A stretch of DNA of 64,000 nt from Multifurca ochricompacta (lineage: Eukaryota > Basidiomycota > Agaricomycetes > Russulales > Russulaceae), in the NCBI GenBank assembly GCA_022496185.1, contig WTXG01000056.1, forward strand, positions 1 through 64,000, given 5' to 3'. Of the stretch, positions 12,593-22,615 are shown piece after piece (positions within the stretch are counted from its first letter, which is position 1; every line of letters begins with the position of its first letter). Position numbers and translations under genes: made by a program. The notes under the pieces are model-generated. The model was given only the letters and a program-made list of their open reading frames with translations. It did no database searches and had not been told where the DNA came from.

Positions 12593-15557
12593 ATGAGTAA
12601 CGCTATTCAACTGTCTCTTCAAGTCCTTAAAGAGGGGAGCGCTTTTGCAAGCAAGATCCCTTATATCGCCCCCATCGCGGGCCTCTTACTTCAAGCGCTT
12701 ACCATGAGAGACGCAAGTACCCAACCCCCGCCTAGCGTCACAAATCTTATAAATCCATCTTCAGGAAATAAATCAGTACAAAGGAGAGTGTGAAGAGGTC
12801 ATGCGGAAGCTTATCAGGATCGCGGGACTTGTCATCAATGTTGGAGAGTCATGCCGAACCCACAAACTGAACGAGGACGATCTTCCTGCTGGCCTGCATG
12901 CTATTTTCAAGTCGCTTCAAAGGTACGTATCTCGTGTCGTAATAATTTAATCTCTTCGTCTCCTGATCGATGGAAAGTGAGTTGGATGGGATCAAACACG
13001 TCCTTGGAGAGTGTGCCAAAGCCAGAGGGGCCAGAAGCCTATTGCTGCGCAAGGATCTACTCGGGAAAATCAAGAAGTATGATGCCAGGTTGGCGAATGT
13101 ACTTGAAGTCTTTCAGGTCCGTCTCGAATCTGTCCTCTACATTGTCCGTCTGATAAGATCTACATAGGCGGAGCTGTTGGTGGATATTCGCTTTGCGCAA
13201 ATCGCCGATAGGCGCGATGTATGTTGCATAGTCTACGTCAAGGGTATTCTAGTCGACTGACTTGTATTTAATAGGTCCACCGTGCTGTCCCTACTGAGAT
13301 CTCAACGTAGGCACTCCTCCCTCGTGCTCATCCCACGAGCGACTCCTGATTGTCGTTCAGGTCTATTGTACAGTCCGCGCTTGCTCCACCCCCGCCACAG
13401 ATATTTTTTGGACGTGATGCCGAACTTGCCCACATCATTCACATCATATTCACCAATATCGGGTCCCGCCCAGGCAGGATTGCCATCTTAGGTCCTGGCG
13501 GATACGGAAAAACTACGCTTGCCAATGCGGTACTCAGTCATGATCGCGTTCAAGAACACTTCGAGGATGCCAGATATTTCATATCTTGTGAATCTGCCAC
13601 TTCATCCGATGCCCTCTTGATCCAGATTGTGAAGACCCTTGGCCTCGTAATGGGTCCCCCAGATTCCCTCTGGCCTCAAATCCTTGCTACTCTGAATTCA
13701 AAGGAGACCATCCTATGTCTTGATAACTTTGAGTCACCATGGGATCAGTCTAATGAGACAAAGCGCTCCGTTGAGGTTCTTCTGTCTCGGATCACATCAC
13801 TTCGTCATGTCACTGTTCTTGTCACCATGCGAGGTGCCCAGCGGCCAGGTCAAACTGAATGGACACAACCATTCTTAGATCCACTTGGAACCATTGGTTT
13901 AACTGCTGCCAAGGAGATCTGGAGGCGTATTGTTGGCAGTTATGATGACTTCTCAGAGAAACTTATTATGGCTGTGGACTATGTTCCTCTTGCTGTTGAC
14001 TTGCTTGCCCATCTTTCTCAGGTCACTCCACCTAGGTTGTTATGGGAGGAATGGAGCACAAGGCAGACAAAACTCATCAAAATGGGTGAAGTGAACAGGC
14101 TTTCAAACATGGAATATTCTATACAGCTCTCCATCAATAGTCACAGGATGACCAGCAATCCAGATGCAAAGGATCTTCTTGGGATTCTCAGCATGCTTCC
14201 AGATGGGCTTCATATTAAACAGCTGAACAGATTTAAAGGGATTCTGGTTGACATGGATATGTTATCATGCATTCAAGTTCTTCAGCAATGCAGTTTGATC
14301 AATATGATTGGAGATAGATATCAGCCACATCCTATAATCCGTCAATTCTGTAATAATCAAGGGTTTACTTTGTCTACACACAAAACAGCTCTTGAAGAAT
14401 TCTATGTTTCCTTAGGATTGATTGATGTGTTGAGAGCAGCTCCAGAGACTTATGCAGAAATGGTTCTAGAAGTGAACAACACTAAAGCCATGTTATCAGG
14501 CTTACTGAAATCAAACCTTGTTGATCAATCAAGGCTAATTCATGCTATTTCCATGTTCACTGAACTCTGCATGAATATTGGAGACTTCTCCAGTACATTG
14601 CTAAATCAATCTGTCCAATTGTTGGCAAAAGGTGATGCTCCAGCACTTTTAATTGAATGCTTGAGGGTATGGGGAAGACTATGCTATCGTGCAGATGACA
14701 TGGAATCTGCAAAGCAGAAATTTCTGGAAGCAGAAAGATGTTGCTTATCAAGTACAGTGGATGTTGGTTATCTCCATGGCTCTATCCTTACTAGTCTTGG
14801 CCTTGTTTATTTATCCAAATTTCTACTGAATGAGGCTGAGGCCACATATCAAAAGGCATTAGACCTGCATAAGGCAAACCAGAACATCTTTGGCCAAGGG
14901 GAAAGTCATTATGGGCTTGGACAGACATATGCAGGACTAGGCAAGCTGAATGAGGCAAAGGCCTCATACCAAAGAGCTTTGGAATTCCATAAAGCTGCAG
15001 GTGATAATGTTGGGCAGGGAAATGATTACCACAAACTTGGAGAAACATACCAGAGGCAGAACATGTTTTTTGATGCAGAGGCTTCATTCCAGAAAGCATT
15101 GGATTTTCAAAAGATGGCCAATCATGTTATGAATCAAGGAAATGCCTATTCTGGCCTTGGACACACATACAGAAAGCTAAACAAGTTAAATGAGGCAGAA
15201 GCCTCATATCAAAAGGCATTAGAACTTCATACAGCTGCCAATAGCCTTTTCAACCAAGGAATAGATCATCAAGGACTTGGAGAAACATATTTACTCATGA
15301 ACAAAGTAAATGAAGCGGAAGTCTCATTTCACAAGGCATTGGAAATCAAGAAGGTTGCAAATGATTCTCTTGGCCAGGGAATTGCCATAAATGGACTAGG
15401 AAGGGTGCATGTGCTGAGATCACAGTTTGAAGAAGCCAGGAGCTTGTTTGAAGAAGCTTTGAAGCTTCATAGACACATGCAAGCAACAGATTGGGAAGAA
15501 AATGACCAATTGCACCTAAATAATGTCTTAGCTAAAATGAGGATTGCTTCAGAGTGA
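12593..15557 (+). CDS. NLR-like receptor: MLKL-type helical N-terminus, NB-ARC-like NTPase, TPR repeats
   Basis: Six exons: 12593-12712, 12765-12922, 12978-13116, 13168-13218, 13275-13306 and 13361-15557. The product is 898 aa. The first intron has a GC donor (gcaagt). Residues 1-165 are predicted helical (e.g. GLLLQALTMRD, LLVDIRFAQIADRRDVHRAV) and resemble the MLKL_NTD/HeLo-like four-helix bundle of basidiomycete receptors. A STAND NTPase follows with Walker A GPGGYGKTTLA, Walker B ILCLDNF and a sensor-like VLVTMRG. The C-terminal 270 residues hold about six TPR units of about 40 residues (pattern LNEAEASYQKALELH). By family analogy it is a cytosolic sensor that oligomerises on ligand binding and may act through its N-terminus; this is inference. 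All frames are open. The part from about 13,930 onward is almost free of CpG, unlike the upstream part. A copia element lies 138 bp downstream. Confidence 0.85.
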
Positions 15558-15690
15558 GAGTTTCTCATGGCACCATCAAGCTGGAGTACAATTGTAAGTA
15601 ATATTGCATTTATATCTTGGGAATAGTGGCTGATACGCTCTACCTTACACTGGGCTTCAAGGGCTGGCCATTGCCTTTTATTTGTACAAG
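15558..15690. other. 3' flank of the NLR gene
   Basis: Short 3' flank between the receptor stop codon and the TATCA target duplication (15691-15695) of the copia element. It probably contains the 3' UTR; no polyadenylation signal is clear. Confidence 0.5.
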
Positions 15691-15695
15691 TATCA

Positions 15696-16098
15696 TGTCG
15701 GAAATGGATCAATATGGCCAGGTCGGATCAATCGCTAAGTGTGTGGTACTAACAAGCGAGTTGTGTGTTGTGCAGTAGCACGCGGACTGTGTTTCACCTT
15801 CCTGTGAATACTTTGATACCTTACTTGATTAGACACAATCCTTTATTGTCTTGGTTACTATAAGCACACTCGTTTACAGTATTTAAAGGACGCTTTTACT
15901 GTACAGTTCACTTCAGTTCTGACCAACACAACTGAAGTGAGTATTTTGTTATCTTATCTTTACCTATGTAGCTAACGCGTACTAGTTATAACTACCATTC
16001 TAGGTAAAGACTAATATTATCAGTTCTGACCAACACAACTGAATTATAACTACCATTCTAGGTAGTTTGGATTATCTAACCTCAGGCTGCGTTCTTTA
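15696..16098 (+). repeat. 5' LTR of the young copia element
   Basis: Holds a TATA-like tatttaaagg at about 15880-15889. From 34 bp downstream it has the leader modules E1 (15914-15936), intron-like gtgagt...gctaac...ctag (15937-15985), E2 (15986-16003), spacer gtaaag...cag (16004-16023, its cag overlapping the next module), second E1 (16021-16043) and second E2 joined to it (16044-16061). The rest is U5-like. Confidence 0.92.
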
Positions 16099-16113
16099 GG
16101 TTATGGGCCCTGG
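16099..16113 (+). promoter_or_regulatory. Primer binding site, half tRNA-iMet type
   Basis: GGTTATGGGCCCTGG follows the LTR with no gap. It is complementary to the anticodon arm of initiator tRNA-Met, as in Drosophila copia, so minus-strand synthesis is probably primed by a cleaved tRNA-iMet half rather than by the tRNA 3' end. The same motif follows the LTRs of the two related minus-strand copies (34899-34913 and 36786-36800). Confidence 0.85.
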
Positions 16114-16462
16114 CCGTAACTGAATTAATCCAGAAGAAGATCGAATTTCATACACAAGCTTCCTTACTCAGTAATTCACGCATTTTTGCATCTCCCGATA
16201 AGGCAAGTCTCTGTTCTTTTGTAGTCCTATTCCCTGGTCCCTGGAACCAGTGGATCGGTGTAGACTGGGCCCCTCACCGGGCTTCGCGTGAGCCGTGCGA
16301 TGGAGCGTGGCGACGCTGAAGCACGTGTGAGCAATCCCTAATCGGGACTGGACCCTTTGCGGTTCAGAGCGTACAGTTGGATACATCGGGACTTGATCGG
16401 TCTTCACGATCTGGGTCTGACAGCTCCTCTACCCAGATTGGAAATCGTCGCTTACACGCACC

Positions 16463-19400
16463 ATGGCACCTGCGTTCACTTTCCCACCTTCTGCTGCAAT
16501 CGAGATCCTAGATGGATCGAACTGGCCAGTTTGGTCAGCGCGTATGATGGCTCTGTTCCGTTTGAATGGCGTCCGGAACCACCTGCTTGAAGACAAGCCT
16601 GCTAGCCCTCCTGCTGACTGGGAGGCTACTGAAGGGGTTCTCTTAGCAATCCTCGAGCTCTATGCTCAGAAGGATGTCTGGACAGCCGTGGCAGACGACA
16701 CTAAGTTTGTCACATGTAAAGCTAAATGGGACGAGCTCAAACGCGTCTATGGGGGAGTCGGATCTATGTCCGCATTCAATACTTGGTCTGCCCTCACCGG
16801 CACCGCGCTGGACGAGTCCTCCCCCATGCTCCCGCAATTGCAGAAACTCAATGATGCCCGCGTCACACTGAAAAACAACGAGATGGAGATTTCAGATCTC
16901 CAGTTTAGTTTCATCCTGATCAAAGCACTACCCGAATCGTACTCCGCCGTCGCGTCCACCATACTAGCATCCGGATCGCCGAAGGATCTTACCCCTCAGA
17001 CTATCCAAGAGCGGATTCTGAATGAGGAAGGTCGTCGATCTGGTGGTTCCGCCTCACTCAACAAAGCCGCGCCCATCAAACAAAAGCATGACAAGAAGAA
17101 CACCAAATGTTTCTATTGTCAGAAGAAAGGGCACAAGGCAGTAGAGTGCTGGAAGAAGAAAAAGGATCTGGAGGAGAAGAAGGGATCGGAGACCGCGCAG
17201 GCCAGTAACAAGGCCGTTAACGCGCACTTAGCAGTTCAGACAGCGTCTATCGTAGAGATAGGCGATGACAATGACGATCTCCGCGTTTCCCTTTACTCGG
17301 CTGTGCGATCACGTTGGATGATGGATTCCGGCGCAACGCATCATATCACCCCAAATCGGTCTGACTTTATTCAGTATACTCCGGCGGCTGGCATTGTACG
17401 CCTGGGAGACAACTCAAATGTGCGACAAATTGGGGTTGGGACTGTGGTATTCAAGACCACTGCAGGTAGTAGAGGTTCTGAGATCACCCTAAGCAACGTG
17501 CTGCACATACCAGACGTTACGACGCGTTTCATTTCTACGCGTGCACTTGCTCAGAAGGGGGCTCAGATCTCTTTCACAGATAAAATCTTTAAGATCTCAG
17601 TCCGAGACCGGACGGTAGCGCAGGGTTACTTGGAGGACAACCTATACTGGCTGGATGCCTCCATGGCTGGACTCAATGCGCACGCTCAAACGTCGCAACC
17701 TATCGACATCTGGCATCGCCGCATGGGGCATATGTCATACAACGCCCTCAAGCGGTATCATGAATCCATCAAGGGAATATCATTTGATGCTCTGATCGAT
17801 CAACATCAGTCGCCATGCCCCGGGTGCGAGCTCGGGAAACACACGCGACTCCCCTTTAAGTCCTCTCACAAGCGATCGGACCGGCGGCTACAGATTGTTC
17901 ACAGCGATCTGGCCGGGCCGATGCAGATTCAGTCTATTCAAGGCGCGCTCTACATTGCAACATTTATCGACGACTACTCTAGACATGGTGTGGTCTACTT
18001 CCTCAGATCCAAAGATCAGTGTGCAACAGCATTTCGGAAATTTCTAGCTTGGGCTGAGACTCAATCATCGGAAAAGATGCTGGCCTTGCACTCAGATCGC
18101 GGGGGGGAGTACATGTCAGGCGCGCTTAGAGCTGTACTGGACGAACGGGGGATCGAGCATAAGTTGACGATGCCGGGATCGCCGCAACAAAACGGCATAG
18201 CCGAGAGATGGAACAGGACCATCATGGACAAGGCGCGCTCTATGCTACACAGCGCTGGCCTGTCCCTTGGCTTCTGGGAGTTGGCAGTGGACACTGCCGT
18301 TCATACTTACAACAGGACTCCCACCCGAACTATAGGTTGGCGCACGCCTCACGAGCTCTGGAGTGCTGGTCACACTCCAGACGTCTCTTATTTCCGCGTC
18401 TTCGGATGCAAGGCATATGTTCATGTGCCTGAGAACAAGCGAAGAAAGCTCGATCCGAGATCAATCGAGATGACGCTTGTTGGGTATGAGCCGGGTTCTA
18501 AGGGTTACCGGCTATGGAACAAGAGTACCCGAGCAGTCGTCCTGTCGCGCGACGTGACATTCGACGAACGCTCCTTCCCATTTCAGGACAATGGTGAGCC
18601 GTCCATTCGTTCTGATCAACCTAAGGCCCTGGAGGGGCCACTGGCCGTTACATTCCCTATGGCTGTCCCTACGCAAACTCAAGGGGAGGTCGATCCGCCA
18701 AGGACGCCATCCCCTGTTGCCACACAGCAAACCCCAAGTTCTGGTAATACAGTCTGGGCTACCCCGCCTTCACGCCCCGCAATGCAAGAGCCCCCGCCCT
18801 GCGCGCCGCGCAACCGGTTTCTCCGGACTCAGCGGACCGTTGTCCCCACTTTGGGGGACGTGCCCCCTCGGAGACTGCGAGAGAATCCTCGCAGGAATCC
18901 ACATTACTTTGGCGATGATAATGCCGAGTTAGGTGAGGATGGGCGACTCGGGCATCGTGCTTTGCTTGCGGCGGCTGCATATAGTGATCCGCTCACATAT
19001 CGGGAGGCGATGAAGTCAGACTATGCTAGCGACTGGCAGGACGCGTGCCAATATGAAATGGACGCACTAGCCAAGAATGGAACTTGGACGCTAGTGGACT
19101 TACCGGCCGATCGGAAGGCTGTGAAGTCCAAGTGGGTTTTCAAGCGCAAGGCCGATGGACGCTTTCGCGCACGCTTAGTTGCTAAGGGATTCACGCAAAT
19201 TCAAGGTATTGATTATGATGAAACATTTTCTCCAGTAGCCCGGTTCGAGTCATTGAGACTGTTACTGGCGTTGGCCGCGCTAGAGGATTGGGAGATCCAT
19301 CAAATGGACGTCAAGTCGGCGTTCCTGAACGGACTACTGGATGAGGAAATTTACATGGAGCAACCGGAGGGTTTCATCACATCGGGCCAGACGAATAAGG

Positions 19401-20524
19401 TATGCCTACTGAAAAAGGCAATTTACGGACTCAAACAAGCCTCACGCGCATGGAACTTGCAATTCCATGGAGTTCTATTGGAACTCGGCTTCACGCGCAC
19501 ATTTTCTGATGCCGGGGTATACGTGCGTCGTCGCCAAGACAGGGAGGGTACAGCAATTATAATCCTCTATGTCGACGACATCACTATCTTAGGCGATACT
19601 CTCAAGGAGGTTAACCGGATCAAGGGGATCTTATCTAAGCGCTATGAAATGACAGATCTAGGTGAGATCGACTCATATCTTGGAGTCCAGATCACACGCG
19701 ACAGATCTATCAAGCGTCTGGAAATTGATCAATCACGGTACATTGGAGAGATCGTTGCACGCTTTGGGATGGCGGATGCGAACCCCACGCGCACACCACT
19801 CCCTGCTGGGGCAGATGTCCATCTGGTAAAGCACACTGAACAGGCTACTCAAACAGAAATCACTTATTATCAGCAAATTATTGGGAGCCTTCTGTATGTG
19901 CAAATTGGGACTCGCCCTGACATTTCTTTCGCTGTAGCGCGTCTTGCGCAGTATGCAGCAAATCCTTCGCCGCAACACCTACGACTTGCCAAATATGTGC
20001 TGGCTTATCTAAGGAGTACAGCCAACCTTAGGCTTCGTTACGATGGAGCGCGCGGAGAGGGACTTGTCGGCTACTCGGACTCCAGTCTTGGGGACCACGC
20101 CGACGATCATCATTCCACCTCGGGCTACGTTTTCTTACTCGCTGACTCATCCATCTCTTGGACCTCGCGTAAGCAGAAGACTGTCGCCCAAAGCACCACT
20201 CACGCAGAGTACATGGCACTTGCCGAAGCGGCAAATCAAGCCACTTGGTACCGGAGCTTCCTCTCGGAACTCGGCTACGATGTCACAGATCCGATTCCCT
20301 TACATGGCAATAACAAAGGGGCAGTGGACTTGGCTCTCAACCCCGTGACCGGGCGAAGATCCAAACATATTGCTATCAAATTCCACGCCATTCGCGAATA
20401 CGTCGAACAGGGACACATCGATCTAATCAGGACACCCACTGGAGAAATGCTAGCTGATGGATTCACAAAACCACACGCGCATACGCAACTCCAAGACTTC
20501 GTCACTGGACTAGGGCTTATCTAA
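16463..20524 (+). CDS. Copia Gag-Pol polyprotein (1353 aa, intact)
   Basis: Single open frame. Domains in order: Gag (UBN2-type, residues about 1-200), CCHC zinc knuckle CFYCQKKGHKAVEC (about 215), aspartic protease MMDSGATHH (about 290), GAG-pre-integrase block WHRRMGHMSYNAL (about 418), integrase core with HSDLAGP, HSDRGGEY and the Q-Q-NGIAERWNRT region (about 480-600), reverse transcriptase from KSKWVFK (about 890) through QMDVKSAF and the catalytic ILYVDD (about 1035), and RNase H with GYSDSSLGDH and STTHAEYMAL (about 1200-1260). The order protease-integrase-RT-RNase H is that of Ty1/copia (Pseudoviridae). Gag and Pol share one frame with no shift. All catalytic motifs are present, so the element could be active. 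Confidence 0.97.
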   Translation: MAPAFTFPPSAAIEILDGSNWPVWSARMMALFRLNGVRNHLLEDKPASPPADWEATEGVLLAILELYAQKDVWTAVADDTKFVTCKAKWDELKRVYGGVGSMSAFNTWSALTGTALDESSPMLPQLQKLNDARVTLKNNEMEISDLQFSFILIKALPESYSAVASTILASGSPKDLTPQTIQERILNEEGRRSGGSASLNKAAPIKQKHDKKNTKCFYCQKKGHKAVECWKKKKDLEEKKGSETAQASNKAVNAHLAVQTASIVEIGDDNDDLRVSLYSAVRSRWMMDSGATHHITPNRSDFIQYTPAAGIVRLGDNSNVRQIGVGTVVFKTTAGSRGSEITLSNVLHIPDVTTRFISTRALAQKGAQISFTDKIFKISVRDRTVAQGYLEDNLYWLDASMAGLNAHAQTSQPIDIWHRRMGHMSYNALKRYHESIKGISFDALIDQHQSPCPGCELGKHTRLPFKSSHKRSDRRLQIVHSDLAGPMQIQSIQGALYIATFIDDYSRHGVVYFLRSKDQCATAFRKFLAWAETQSSEKMLALHSDRGGEYMSGALRAVLDERGIEHKLTMPGSPQQNGIAERWNRTIMDKARSMLHSAGLSLGFWELAVDTAVHTYNRTPTRTIGWRTPHELWSAGHTPDVSYFRVFGCKAYVHVPENKRRKLDPRSIEMTLVGYEPGSKGYRLWNKSTRAVVLSRDVTFDERSFPFQDNGEPSIRSDQPKALEGPLAVTFPMAVPTQTQGEVDPPRTPSPVATQQTPSSGNTVWATPPSRPAMQEPPPCAPRNRFLRTQRTVVPTLGDVPPRRLRENPRRNPHYFGDDNAELGEDGRLGHRALLAAAAYSDPLTYREAMKSDYASDWQDACQYEMDALAKNGTWTLVDLPADRKAVKSKWVFKRKADGRFRARLVAKGFTQIQGIDYDETFSPVARFESLRLLLALAALEDWEIHQMDVKSAFLNGLLDEEIYMEQPEGFITSGQTNKVCLLKKAIYGLKQASRAWNLQFHGVLLELGFTRTFSDAGVYVRRRQDREGTAIIILYVDDITILGDTLKEVNRIKGILSKRYEMTDLGEIDSYLGVQITRDRSIKRLEIDQSRYIGEIVARFGMADANPTRTPLPAGADVHLVKHTEQATQTEITYYQQIIGSLLYVQIGTRPDISFAVARLAQYAANPSPQHLRLAKYVLAYLRSTANLRLRYDGARGEGLVGYSDSSLGDHADDHHSTSGYVFLLADSSISWTSRKQKTVAQSTTHAEYMALAEAANQATWYRSFLSELGYDVTDPIPLHGNNKGAVDLALNPVTGRRSKHIAIKFHAIREYVEQGHIDLIRTPTGEMLADGFTKPHAHTQLQDFVTGLGLI

Positions 20525-20550
20525 TCCAGGATTGTCTCAATCACGGGGGA

Positions 20551-20953
20551 TGTCGGAAATGGATCAATATGGCCAGGTCGGATCAATCGCTAAGTGTGTG
20601 GTACTAACAAGCGAGTTGTGTGTTGTGCAGTAGCACGCGGACTGTGTTTCACCTTCCTGTGAATACTTTGATACCTTACTTGATTAGACACAATCCTTTA
20701 TTGTCTTGGTTACTATAAGCACACTCGTTTACAGTATTTAAAGGACGCTTTTACTGTACAGTTCACTTCAGTTCTGACCAACACAACTGAAGTGAGTATT
20801 TTGTTATCTTATCTTTACCTATGTAGCTAACGCGTACTAGTTATAACTACCATTCTAGGTAAAGACTAATATTATCAGTTCTGACCAACACAACTGAATT
20901 ATAACTACCATTCTAGGTAGTTTGGATTATCTAACCTCAGGCTGCGTTCTTTA
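20551..20953 (+). repeat. 3' LTR of the young copia element
   Basis: Same length and, by reading, same sequence as 15696-16098, preceded by the purine tract ggggga and followed by TATCA. Confidence 0.92.
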
Positions 20954-20958
20954 TATCA

Positions 20959-21250
20959 CATGTTGAGAAATGATTGTTGATATGTTGGTTATGGCAATGA
21001 ATTCACTCTTACCTGCTACAATCATGTGTTTCTGTGTAGGGTTGTGCATGGAGATTGGCAAGGGTTTTGCTGGTAAGGGTCTGGGTATATGGTTTCAAAC
21101 CCACCAGAAACCTGTACCCACCTGGCAGTGAATGCAATTCACCCAGCAGTTTGACAAATCATGTGATGTAAAGTAAACAACAGCAAATTTCTGTTGAACC
21201 AAGATAGTGGTACAGAGATTCTGGGATAGTGGTTTGACATGTGATGTAAT
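20959..21250. other. AT-rich spacer with a GGGTA-type hAT end fragment
   Basis: Contains about 80 bp (21042-21130) similar to the GGGTA/TACCC-rich end of the 1.4-kb hAT-like family (gggttttgctgg... then cctgtaccc...). The rest is unassigned AT-rich DNA. Confidence 0.4.
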
Positions 21251-22373
21251 GTAAACCAAGATACCTGTACCCAACTCTCCCCCACTGCTGACATCCTCAA
21301 AGTGGTAATCTTGTCACATGACTGTGATTTGTAATAATATTTATTTTAAAAAGGAAAGTTATTGTTGATCAACAAAAAGTCATTACAAATCAAAGTCATG
21401 TGACATGTAGACAACATTTTCAAACCTAATGAAAGACCAGCTCTGCTCATGCAATGACCTCACCCCCCTCACCTTCCCTCATGCACTCCTCTACTAGCCC
21501 TCCACTCTGACTGTCAACAGGATCTCCAATTCCTGCTTGACTGGGCTCTGGAACTTGACCCACTTCCATGGCACATACTCTTCACTTGCAAACTTTACAT
21601 TGAGGATTTGTTCACCTTTATCCAGGACATGTGGGCCTTCACAAGGCTTCCTTTAGCAAGATGACCTTGCAAGCTGGATTAAGAGTCTGAGTTGGTGACA
21701 TTGGGTAGTATGGGTAAGTTTGCTTTTCTTCTCCAACACATGGGCTCTGTTCCCCTCTCCACTCCTTCTCTGTTACACACTGTCTCTCTTGTTTCCCTCT
21801 ACCAAGAGGTTTTGCACATGGTGGTTCTCTCATGTTCACAACAGTAGTTATTATGTACTGGTAGTTAGCTGTGTGATTTAGGCAAGGCAAATAAAATTGA
21901 TTTCAAAAACAAAACCCTAATTTTTGTACCTTTACACTTACTGCACAAGACTTGACTCTCAAAAGCAAGATAGGAAAAACAAGAAGCACCAGGTCCAATT
22001 CTGGGACCACTGTGTGCTCCAAGTGCTGGAACAAGAGGGTGGCTCATTCTTGAGGCTAGCAAGAACATGTGAGAATGCCAAAGTTCTTATCTAATCCTTA
22101 TCTGATCTTATTCTAACTGATTTGTAATGATATTTCATTCCATGCACTTAGGCAAAGCCTTGACATGTGTTATAAAGTCCAAAAAAAGGTATTTCATTGA
22201 TAACTCTCCTTTTTAAAATAAATATTCAACAATAACTTCCTTTTTAAAATAAATATTCAACAATAACTTCCTTTTTATAATAAATATTATTACAAATCAC
22301 AATTGTGTGACAATATTACCACTTTGGGGATGTCAGCAGTGGGGGAGAGTTGGGTACCAGTATCTTGGTTTAC
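21251..22373. mobile_element. Foldback element with about 118-bp inverted arms
   Basis: The left arm 21251-21368 and right arm 22257-22373 are inverse copies (gtaaaccaagatacc... against ...tatcttggtttac), agreeing at most positions. The right arm is preceded by a threefold tandem repeat of a 31-bp AT-rich unit (about 22200-22285, containing aataacttcctttt). The roughly 890-bp interior has no recognisable transposase. No target duplication was identified; the superfamily is unknown. Confidence 0.65.
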
Positions 22374-22376
22374 ATT

Positions 22377-22615
22377 TAGTGTTTAAAGGTCCAGTTGCCC
22401 AAACCAAAAAGCAACCAAAACTGGACCAGACCCAACCAAATGCAACTGGACCATTGGTTGCAGTTGCCCAGATTCTGTGACTTACTGGTTGCTGGTTGCA
22501 AGCTATTACAGAATATTGAAAGACCAATGAAAACCAGTTTAGACTGGTTGCAACCAGTCTTTTCCATATATGGCATAGCACAGGTCCCTGTGAGTAAAGC
22601 CATGGGAATACCCAA
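22377..22615. repeat. Unclassified repeat rich in CCAGT/TGGTTGC motifs
   Basis: Short stretch dense in inverted CAACCAGT/ACTGGTTG motifs (for example near 22440-22560) that can fold on itself. It looks like a small MITE, but its ends are not defined. Confidence 0.35.

Larger units (their letters stand above)
15696..20953 (+). mobile_element. Full-length Ty1/copia LTR retrotransposon, apparently intact
   Basis: Complete element: 403-bp LTRs at 15696-16098 and 20551-20953 that I read as identical, one open gag-pol frame, a primer site directly after the 5' LTR, a G-rich polypurine tract (ggggga) directly before the 3' LTR, and a perfect 5-bp target duplication TATCA (15691-15695 and 20954-20958). 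LTR termini are TG...TA, not the usual TG...CA. CpG content is normal, unlike every other transposon copy nearby. Together these indicate a recent insertion. Confidence 0.95.
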
